Assembly: GCF_964355755.1 (NCBI RefSeq)
Contig: NC_092680.1
Location: forward strand, 873,001-937,000
Origin: Antedon mediterranea
Taxonomy: Eukaryota; Echinodermata; Crinoidea; Comatulida; Antedonidae
DNA: 64,000 nucleotides
Direction: 5' to 3'
Part shown: in pieces, positions 29,742 to 41,700 of the stretch
How positions within the stretch are numbered: position 1 is the stretch's first letter
How the letters are laid out: each line of letters begins with the position of its first letter
Made by a program: the position numbers and the translations under genes
Notes under the pieces: generated by a model
Databases searched by the model: none
The model's input: the letters and a program-made list of their open reading frames with translations, nothing else
What the model was told of the DNA's origin: nothing

Positions 29742-32700
29742 ATGTATATTGCAAAATGTTTATGTGGTAGTTTATTTACAGTAAGCATGTACCGCGGTGC
29801 AAATATAACACTAGTAAAGCATAGCATTGCACGCGGTAGGCTAGGCCTACGATTTTCTCGTCAGCACCAGCAGTTTGACGGGCGGTGGCAGCGGTCTATG
29901 ACTATCACTGCGTATAAAAAGCGAAGGCGGATGCTGTTCAGTGGGGGAATTCCTAGAGACCAATTCGACAATGAAGAGAAGTCACGAGAATTTGCAATGG
30001 AGCTGCTTCCAAACGAACAAGACTTTCTTTTAACTGAACTTCATAAGTTGAAATCAAAAAGAGAAAATGAAGGTAGGTAGTAATTAATAATATAACATAT
30101 TAATTGATACTGATAGCATCTAGGCTAGCTTGGACTATAAAATAAATAGTACATACTCTAGGACAGGACTAGGTAGGTCTGCATTATAAATTATGTATCC
30201 CTCACTTACTCACCCCCCCCCCCCCCCTAAAAAAAAAAATCAATTCCAAAATTTCTCAAGGCAATGGTTTGTAACACCTTTGTTTAAAATTAAAAGGTTA
30301 AAAAGAATTGAGTTTGAATATTAAAGAGTTCTATTTGGGTTTCATAAATCCCCATGGCATTAATTTCATTATGTAATATATATTGTTGGATTATTATATT
30401 TCAGATGTAAATGTATCAGATAGGCTTACCGCTGACCCCACCTATTTAAATGGTAATTGGATGAATAATAGAGTGATTTAACATTAAACATGGATTGGTA
30501 GTATTGGTAAAGTAGATTTTGATGTGCAAAATAACCCAAATGACAATATGAGACAGGCTGCAAATTAACCTACCAAACAAAACTCTGAAACTATGTTATG
30601 ATTCAAATCTAAACTAAAATTAAAAACTGAGAAATCAGTATTGCTTATCAAGCATGATTATTATCATCTTTTCAAGACAAACCAGAAATACTAAATAAAT
30701 AGCAAAATTATTAGTATTTTTTACTTCCTTGATTATCTTTCTGCTCTTTTTCTTTTACTCCAAAGAGAAACAAAAGACATAATACAAGTAACCTTTAAGG
30801 CCAATTTACACAGATGAGCAGTAATTGTATTGCGGAAAAATGCGTAGCTTGTTCCACATAGAATATCTATTCTGAGCAGAAACCACCCGTCCCCACTGCG
30901 TTATGTAAATGGTCACAAAGAATAACATAACATTCTATCCTGAGCAGAAACCACCCGTCCCCACTGCGTTATGTAAATGGTCACAAGGAATAACATAACA
31001 TTCTATCCTGAGCAGAAACCACCCGTCCCCACTGCGTTATGTAAATGGTCACAAGGAATAACATAACATTCTATATTTCTTTTACCGTTACCGCTTGTCT
31101 GTGTAAATTGGCCTTTATAGTCAGTCTATAAGTTCCCTCTACTAAATAATGGTCACATCAACAGTTATTGGATTTATTTAATTACTTGGAAACAAAATGT
31201 ATTGTCAGTCACAGTATTATTATAGTATTTTTTACTTCCTTGAGTTCTATTCCTGCTCCTTTCCTTTTACTCCAAAAAGAAAAAAAAGTAACGAGAAATA
31301 TACATACAAGTAACCTTATATAGTCATCCATAAGTCGACTAAATAATGGCCACATATTAAGAGGCTACAGTTATTGGGATTATTTAATTACTTGGAAACA
31401 AAATCTATTTTGTCCGTTTATCATCTAAAAGTCTCATTACTCAGTAACATTATTCTATCATTTTACTAATTGTTTTGCTATGTCTCATATTTTAATGTCC
31501 TGTTTCAGCTTTACACGTTTCAATACTGTACTGTGATTCCTTTCATGTTACTTACTAGTTTGTACTTGATACAAGCTGTACAATACAACAAAACACACCA
31601 TTCATACAACATACAAAACACACAATTCATACAACATTCAAAACACACCATTCATACAACATTCAAAACACACCATTCATACAACATACAAAACACACCA
31701 TTCATACAACATACAAAACACACCATTCATACAACATACAAAACACACCATTCATACAACATACAAAACACACCATTCATACAACATACAAAACACACCA
31801 TTCATACAACATACAAAACACACCATTCATACAACATACAAAACACACCATTCATACAACATACAAAACACACCATTCATACAACATACAAAACACACAA
31901 TTCATACAACATACAAAACACACCATTCATACAACATACAAAACACACCATTCATACAACATACAAAACACACAATTCATACAACATTCAAAACACACCA
32001 TTCATACAACATACAAAACACACCATTCATACAACATACAAAACACACCATTCATACAACATACAAAACACACCATTCATACAACATACAAAACACACCA
32101 TTCATACAACATACAAAACACACCATTCATACAACATACAAAACACACAATTCATACAACATACAAAACACACCATTCATACAACATACAAAACACACCA
32201 TTCATACAACATACAAAACACACCATTTATACTTTAAAGCAGTCATTGTATGTCAGCTGTCATTGCAATCTAAATATTTTTTAATATTAAGAAAAATTAA
32301 ATATGTATTGTCCCCAAAAACATGACAAATAAAGATTAATAAAATCAGACTTTGAATAGATTATTTTGTAGTTTTAATCAATTTAATCACTTTCATAGAA
32401 AAAAGAAAACACGAACAAATTAATGTTCACTTATAAAATGACAATGGCAGCCAATTTGACTATTTTTTTGCTTTAAATTACAGTTTTTCAGATAAATACA
32501 TTTTGTTTTCGATCCAATTTTTGGTCAAAGTGGATAACTATTAGCAGGGAACATTTTCGCCAGTGTAGCGTAGCAAAAAGCTATTCAGGGAACATTTTCG
32601 CCAGTGTAGCATAGCAAAAAGCTATACAAAACAACCTTATTGCTACACATTTCTAAAATTGTGTAGCAAAAAATACAATACAAAACTATGTTTCTCGACT

Positions 32701-35700
32701 TAAAAATCAGTTTGATTAGCAATATTGCTAAACAAAATTTTTAAATAAAATTTTTCCTAATGGCATATTCAACAACATACATTTAAAAATTATTTTTTCG
32801 GGGGGAGACAATACATTTTTAAGAACTAGAAATTTCATACATTATTTCATTTGAATTACAATATGGTGAAGGTTGACATAACAAAATAATTAGTTAGTCC
32901 TTTAATCTTTAGGATGCTTTTGGGGTTTTGTGAAGTAGTTCAATAATAATACTTATATTTATTGGTATGCACTGAATCTTTTAGTAAACGCACTCACTAA
33001 TGTTATGTCCAGAATGTCCTCAACATAAAATATGCACAGTAATAAAACTACTATTTTAATTCCTCAGATACCGTTCCAGGTAAACCAACCAAAGTTCAAC
33101 TACGATTAGGTAAGTATAGTAGCTTCTAATAGATAGCTCTTGTGTCATCTTCTGAAAGCAACATTATCAATTATTGTATTTAAATTGTCATTGCAATATT
33201 AGATGGAATTAATCTGAATAGCATTATTATTTTTTTAAAAAAGAATTCTTATACTACAGTTTCTTGTGATGAAAAATTACAAATCAGTTTTGAAAATGTA
33301 ATTTTTCTCTAATAATATTCTGTGCCTTCAATAGTTGTAAGGAACTTACTTACTTGGGGTTAGTTAGAGCCCCTATTTATAATCTATTACAATACATACA
33401 TCAGGTGCACTAATAGTTATGTGGTAAACACCGTTAATCTCTATCTATACTATTATTATTATTATTTATTATTTTATTTTATTAATTTTAGCAACATTAA
33501 AACAATACATAAACTTTAAGTGTGCCAAGGAGTGGCAAAAGAGGTTGAAGGACCACTGTCGCCATACTGCGTGCCACACCAGCACTCAAAGCATACATTA
33601 AAACATAAAAAAATGTAAATATGTAATATTAATACCATAATTATATACATTAAAGAGGCATAGTATTTTAAAAGTGGTCCATCAAATCAAATTAGTTTGG
33701 CAAAAAAGGTGTGATGTGCCCAAATATGGTAGTGATATGACATCATCATGACCATATATGGGCACATCAAATTTTTTTGTCACATAGGGTTTGATAGTGT
33801 AGACAGAGCTGTACTCTAGCATTCCTAAAATAAATACCCAGTAAACTTTTTAAATAAATAAATTATATTTATGGACAAATTGCAACGTACATTTCAAACC
33901 TTTTACATTTTTAAACATGTCATTCTGTAGTAAATTGTTGAATAAAATGTTCTAATGTGTATATATTATTTGTCTTGTTTACAGTAACCTTAAGTCACGC
34001 CATACCATTTATTGGATTTGGTTTCCTAGATAATGCAATTATGATTATGGCTGTGAGTATCAAATTTATATTTATTTAAAAATACTAAATAAGCTAATTT
34101 TAAGGGTTTTTTTTTAAAGAAAAGATTGTAGTTTTTGGTATCTATAAATTATGCTTAATTCTGAGGTGACACACTGCAAAAATATTAACTGTCTCTCAGG
34201 GTCTGTTTCTGCTGAAAAAATGAAAATAATCGATTTTTTCCAGTCACCGCAAACCACAAAAATAATCGCGTTGCAATTGAAAATTGCTACGACTGTAATC
34301 GGTTATTCAGGTAATCGGTTTTTAAAATTACGTCATCATTCTCCCACAGCGCAGTTCAAGTTATGAAAGGCCGATGAGAGTTGGTTTGTTTATACCCTAT
34401 CGCTGCCTAAAACTCTCACATGTAGGATTAAAAATTACTCTTACGTAAAGCTATATTATTTTTAAAATAAACATCTAGGCCTACTACCGTACCACATACA
34501 ACAGAATAATGATGTTATATTAATAAGGACACGTCGGCAAAAAAAGTTCGTTTCGCCGTTCGTTGGTTCTACCTTCGGTTGGTTCTACCGAAACAAGTCA
34601 ACAAACAGGCCTAAAAAATGACATGTAAAACATCGTTAGCCTGGACTGGTGGTATGTAACGGGTGTATTGTAACACAGAATCCTGGAGTCTCTCGGTATA
34701 ATTCTTCCACACAAAATAATAAAAATCAAATGTTTAACATTTGATTGTTATTCGGTCTACATCGCGATCGTGGTTTTGCTGATCGTCGTCGTCGATATCG
34801 CGCAAATAAACAGCATGCTTTGTGACGTGAATAAGTTTGTCATACTCTAGAGGTCAAAGTGAGGTCAATAATCGCTATTTGTGTTGCAGCTCAAAACTGC
34901 TCCGCAATAATCGGTTAAAACAAGAAATAATCGATTAAAACACGCAATGGATTGAGTGTTTTTAATCGGTTATTTTTAATCGGTTATTTTATTTTGCGCC
35001 GTTTCTGCTGCCCAAAAATAATCGATTAAAAAAATAAACGGTTAATAATCGATTATTTCTGCTCAGCAGAAACAGGCCCTCACAGATAGAATTGTAGATT
35101 TAATGACAGTATTGAATGGTAGTGTTCCATATTTTTGTCTATCATGATAAAATGGTTTTTGATTGCAATTTTTAAATTTTGTTGCTATGCTAGCTTTTCC
35201 CACACCTTCGTTGCTATGCTAGCTTTTCCCACACCTTCGTTGCTATGCTAGCTTTTCCCACACCTTTGTTGCTATGCTAGCTTTTCCCACACCGTTGTTG
35301 CTATGCTAGCTTTTCCCACACCTTCGTTGCTATGCTAGCTTTTCCCACACGTGACCTTTGTTGCTATGCTAGCTTTTCCCACACCTTCGTTGCTATGCTA
35401 GCTTTTCCCACACCTTCGTTGCTATGCTAGCTTTTCCCACACCTTTGTTGCTATGCTAGCTTTTCCCACACCGTTGTTGCTATGCTAGCTTTTCCCACAC
35501 CTTCGTTGCTATGCTAGCTTTTCCCACACTTTTGTTGCTAGCTATGCTAGCTTTTCCCACACCCATTGATATTGTAATTACATAGTATTTTGTTGTGATC
35601 TATGTTTATGAGGATAAAAGACTGAATTATCAACCCTTTAAAAAAATTATAAATAGTTACTCTATAGTATTCACTCATTTCCTTTATTTCGGATCAGAGT

Positions 35701-38700
35701 ACATCCATACAAATCATACAAAACAAAAAGAGAAACAAATTTCACCAGGAAATTAACTATTAGTATTAGCAAATTCCACAAATCCAACTTAAATCTTAAA
35801 ATAAAATATAAGTATAAGCAAAATGTTCCCTATTTGATGACTGACTACTTTTAATATTTTTATATTTTAGGGGGATTACATTGATTTAAAAATAGGTACT
35901 GCTCTTGGGATCTCTACAATGGCAGGTAATATTTTATTTACTAAATTCTCTTTTCAATTTTGTTAAAATTTAAAATCATTTGAAAATAAGGTGACATAAA
36001 ATAGCCAAGCCATCGATCCGTTAGCTTGGTTCCCACTATGACACAGTGCAATGCTTGTCATGTGACCAATCACAAGCGATGGAGTATCTAAACTGATCAA
36101 CTTGCTTACGTTGCATTTTTGTCTTTGCGTTGTATTCAAGTGTGAACTAAGCCTTAATCAGAACATCTCTCAAATGCTAAAGTATACATAAACTTAATTA
36201 GTGGACTGGCTTGTTACATTTGTTGTTGAGACAGTAATACAAATTAAGAATCAATTGATTTAAAGAAGTGTTTAAAAGTGTGCGCCTTATTTAACATGTC
36301 AATGTGGAGTCATTAAGATTACATATTTCTCCATGGTCTTAAGCTCTGTCTACACTATCACACTTTATGCGACAAAAAATGTTATGTGCCCATATATGGA
36401 CACGATGATGTAATATTACTACCATATTTGGGCATATCACTACCATATTTGAGTACATCACATTTTTTTGTTCAAAATAATTTGATAGTGTGGACAGAGC
36501 TTTAAAGAGTAAATGTAATATTTATTGAATATTACTGTACATACATAATCATTGGATTTATTGACACATTCAAACCAGTATCTTTATTATATTAAAACGC
36601 ATTAAAAAAATTATGTTTTTTCCCTTTAAAGCGGCTGGATTTGGCAATCTAATATCAGATATTGCAGGATTAGGGTAAGTATATAATACTGCCCTCTATA
36701 GGCATTTCAATTTGAAGATTCAAAGTATAATTGACATAATCAGTGGTGGATTTAGAGTGAGTCTCTTCTCGGCACAAACTGCTTTATAGTTTTGGCTTTT
36801 TAAAAAACGTTAAAAGTTCAATGAAAAAAGAATAACTGTAAACTTTTGCAGAAGTCTATAGACAAAGTTTAATAATATAGCATATATTTTGAATAACATT
36901 TTTATCTATTATGAAATTTTATGATTGATAATCTTAGTATATCACTTATAAATCCAACTTTGATAATCCTTTTAGGAAATAATAATTGTTATATAATAAT
37001 TATTATGACAGGTGCATATATTGGATGATAATGGTTATAAGGGGCTTTGAAGGAAACTATTGATAATACATAGATACAAAAACATTTTGTGACCTTTGTT
37101 TAGATGGTTTTAACAAAACATAAAACTCGCTTAGGATTTCATTTAATTTTAATGGGCATAGATTTCAGGGTCGTTAAATTGGGTATTTGTATTTATTTTG
37201 TGTATTTAGGCACATGTGGCCAAGGATTATCATTAATGAATAAATCACTGTCCTATCAAATAGGCAGGTAATTATTTTGTTTTGTGTACCAGTTTACTGG
37301 AGCAACCCCCTACTTGTCTAATGATGAACTGGGTTATTTATAGTACACACAGGCAAATTGTGTACACTGGACCTATGGCTTATAATCCTTTTCCAAGAAG
37401 ATCAACTAGGAGCATGTCGACCTCGAACCCATGCCGATATTGTTGGCTGTTTAGGTACGGTAAACAGTGTCCATGTCTTAATCTCTCGCCGATATTGTTG
37501 GCTGTTTAGGTACGGTAAACAGTGTCCATGTCTTAATCTCTCGCCGATATTGTTGGCTGTTTAGGTACGGTAAACGGTGTCCATGTCTTAATCTCTCACC
37601 GATATTGTTGGCTGTTTAGGTACGGTAAACAGTGTCCATGTCTTAATCTCTCGCCGATATTGTTGGCTGTTTAGGTACGGTAAACAGTGTCCATGTCTTA
37701 ATCTCTCGCCGATATTGTTGGCTGTTTAGGTACGGTAAACAGTGTCCATGTCTTAATCTCTCGCCGATATTGTTGGCTGTTTAGGTACGGTAAACAGTGT
37801 CCATGTCTTAATCTCTCGCCGATATTGTTGGCTGTTTAGGTACGGTAAACAGTGTCCATGTCTTAATCTCTCGCCGATATTGTTGGCTGTTTAGGTACGG
37901 TAAACAGTGTCCATGTCTTAATCTCTCGCCGATATTGTTGGCTGTTTAGGTACGGTAAACAGTGTCCATGTCTTAATCTCTCGCCGATATTGTTGGCTGT
38001 TTAGGTACGGTAAACAGTGTCCATGTCTTACTCTCTCGCCGATATTGTTGGCTGTTTAGGTACGGTAAACAGTGTCCATGTCTTAATCTCTCGCCGATAT
38101 TGTTGGCTGTTTAGGTACGGTAAACAGTGTCCATGTCTTAATCTCTCGCCGATATTGTTGGCTGTTTAGGTACGGTAAACAGTGTCCATGTCTTAATCAC
38201 TCGCCGATATTGTTGGCTGTTTAGGTACGGTAAACAGTGTCCATGTCTTACTCTCTCGCCGATATTGTTGGCTGTTTAGGTACGGTAAACAGTGTCCATG
38301 TCTTAATCTCTCGCCGATATTGTTGGCTGTTTAGGTACGGTAAACAGTGTCCATGTCTTAATCTCTCGCCGATATTGTTGGCTGTTTAGGTACGGTAAAC
38401 AGTGTCCATGTCTTAATCTCTCGCCGATATTGTTGGCTGTTTAGGTACGGTAAACAGTGTCCATGTCTTAATCTCTCGCCGATATTGTTGGATGTTTAGG
38501 TACGGTAAATAGTGTCCATATCTTAATCTCTCGGAGTATAATTACAGAGACATGAAATCAATGTGTTTGTGTTTTAAGACATTGAACTATTATGTGACAT
38601 TAAAATGGCACATTCAACAAAAAATAAAAAATTAATTTTAAGGGGACAATATATCTTTAACTTTTCATATCCAAAAGATTAGATTAGATTTTTTTATTAC

Positions 38701-41700
38701 TGCCCTCTATAGTTTCATTATGTTCCTGAAGTCGTAATTGCACACCAAGATGTACAACTTAATTGTGTTTTTTAGTAAAGTTTGATTGTGAATATATTTA
38801 AGAGTGAATTGTTTATGTGAATATTAGGTAATTTTAAAACAAAATTATTCGCCTCTTGCATAAATTGTATAGTGAGCAATTTGTAGTGATTGATGGCTGA
38901 TGGAAAATGTTTGGTTTTGTTCAAATACTGCCACTGGGTATTGTTGTTTGCCCTATCGAAAATCAATAGGGCTTTTACGGTATAATATTGTTAAAATAGG
39001 ATTGGATAGCGAAGTACGCCAACTACAGGTGCCACTTCTGAGTATGTTTGCCCTATTGCTTTCTTAACGAATATCAATAGGGCTTTTACGGTATATTGTT
39101 AAAATATGATTGGATATCGACTCTTTAACACCTTTGGCTATGTACGCCAGAACAGCTAATAATGTAATAACAATTTATATAGCGCACATATCCACTAAAA
39201 GTGCTCAAGGCGCTAAAAGGCGCTAAAGGTGTTTTCCCCGATGCCACTACTAAGTAAATTTGTGCACACTTTCTACTAACAGAGCATTTTTTTTTTCCAC
39301 TGTGACTACTAAAGCTTTGTCTACACTATCAAATTTTATGTGATGTGCCCATATATGGACATGATGATGATATCACTACCATATTTAAGCATATCACTAC
39401 CATATTTGGGCACATCACACTTTTTTTGTCAAACTGGTTTGATAGTGTAGACAGAGCTTTAGTTTTCTTTTCTTTAATGCCAAACAGCCTGCATCTACTA
39501 CAGGCCACTACTGCTGCCCCGGATTGTTCTTCCTTTGTCTTAAGACTACAACAGAGCATTTCTATTCTATTTCAGTTTATCCTAAATATATGTGACACCT
39601 GGATTGTAATAATAGTTAAAGAATCTGCCCTTGGCACTTGTTGCAGACAAAAAGAAGTTTATATCACAAATGTTCCAGTCACTCTTATCCTGTAACTTAT
39701 TACAATTCCTGGAAAGTTTATTTAACTATATTTATCCTGGGTGTTGGTGCGGACTTACAGTATTTATCCTGGGTGTTGGTGCGGACTTACACTATTTTTT
39801 TATTACCTCCCAAGGTCGTTTTTCTTTATTTTTATTTTCAATACTTTTACTAGGATAATCCTTCCAACATGTGTCTTGTAAATCCTTCCATCCATTGTCA
39901 TCCAATTACTGTCTATATCCTCTATTGACTAATTTGTTGTAGTAGTATGTCTATCATCACTTGACATTTGAACTTCTCTTTAATTATGTATTAAAATAAC
40001 TCCCTAAAAAGATTAAACCCTAAATTATTTTGCGTATAATAATCTGAAACAAGCATCTGCTCTTTGTAACATAGCGCCCTCTAAAACTTACTACATATAT
40101 TTTTCTGTGTACCAATAATGTAATCCATTAGAGGCGCACAGTGAGTGCCCTTTATTTTGTGTCATTCCTAATCATCCAATGTCATAACAAAATGATAAAA
40201 GAAACACATTTTCCGCACTGCTAAAGCCCACTGCTAATCCCAGATTGTTAAAGAAGAGAGTTTGTGTTTGACCGGTGAAGAGTCAAATTAATTGTTTCAT
40301 ATATAATAATTTTACTCTACTCTGGTTTGACAGTCAATATACTATATCCACTGTTACAAATTACATATTTACTTCACTAGTCTATTGTAGTAACGTATTC
40401 TAAAATACAAGGCCATTAGGATTTTAAAATTTTGATGCAATAAATACCAAAACAAAAGAACAATTTACTATGCTGTGCAGGTATTGTATTGTATGCAGGT
40501 ATTGTATTGTATGCAGGTATTGTATTGTATGCAGGTATTGTATTGTATGCAGGTATTGTATTGTATGCAGGTATTGTATTGTATGCAGGTATTGAAGACT
40601 TTTCCAAGTAAAAGCATTCGTTAAACATATTAAAACCGATGTACAATTAACAACACAATCCTACTAGTCACACCCCATGCTGGACAGCTTTCTTTCAAGG
40701 CTGAAATTGCAGAAAAAAATTAAAAACAAAATTTGAACAAGGTGAGGCTGGAATCAGATCAGAAGAACAACAATTACGCTATTTTTATAAATGTTTGCAA
40801 TACAACTTGCAATTTACCCGTCCAAAAATGATCATGATTATGACCTCATTACGACATGATTGCCAATGATTACCGAAAACAGCATTTTGTTTGAGTAAAA
40901 AGAAATTTGCCAAAAAAAAAATTTATTAAAAAAAATATATATTCCGTTCTAGCAGAACAGATAAAAGGATTTAAAAGGTGTCCCATCTTAAATAGCGTTG
41001 AACGGTCATTCAGGTGTGTATGAGCTTGGCATTAGGAAGTATTAGTAATTGGTTTGGTAATTTGTTTTGGCCTAACCCAACATAACTGTACTTTGTAACT
41101 CAAAATGTACTCATTGTAAAATGATGTCGAACCTAATGAGCTTTTTGTAACATTTTGAGATTTTGTGGAAGACAGAGGAAAAGTTTTCCATCACCTAAAT
41201 TCAAACCGAGCCTTTAACATGGCCTAGCCCTTAATTTTGAACATTACATGTGTTTAAAGTTTGATCCTTTGAATGTGATTCTTGCAGGAAAATTGTGAAT
41301 GCGGTATTGTTATTAATATCCCATAATATAAAATAAACTTTACTGAATTATATAATTTTATCTTATTTTATCATCTACTCACAAAACAACTGAAACTGTA
41401 CAATGTTGATTATGTTTTTTTGTGAATAACTAAAGATCAAATCAACTTTTATTTATTCCATATAAAAAAAAAATATCCTCATGATTAAAAATAATGAGTA
41501 GCAAAAGCGATTTCAGAGATGATAAGGCATACAAATAAGAAAAAGAAGAAAGAGGGCAATACTCAGATTTGACATGACTTGTAGTACCTACTCTAATATA
41601 AGAATAATAATGTAACGAGTGTTTAGAATATACAAAGAATGAACATGTGATATGGAGAGAAAAATGAAATTTTTGAAATAGATAAGTTTCTTTGTGTCTA

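Noticed and set aside
31470-32237. 255-codon frame rich in His, Thr and Asn
   Set aside because: It is a translation of the 25-bp minisatellite with no conserved coding signal and a plausible intronic position in TMEM65.
37433-38533. Regularly spaced repeat resembling a CRISPR array
   Set aside because: The 55-bp units are contiguous without unique spacers, there are no cas genes, and the DNA is clearly eukaryotic.
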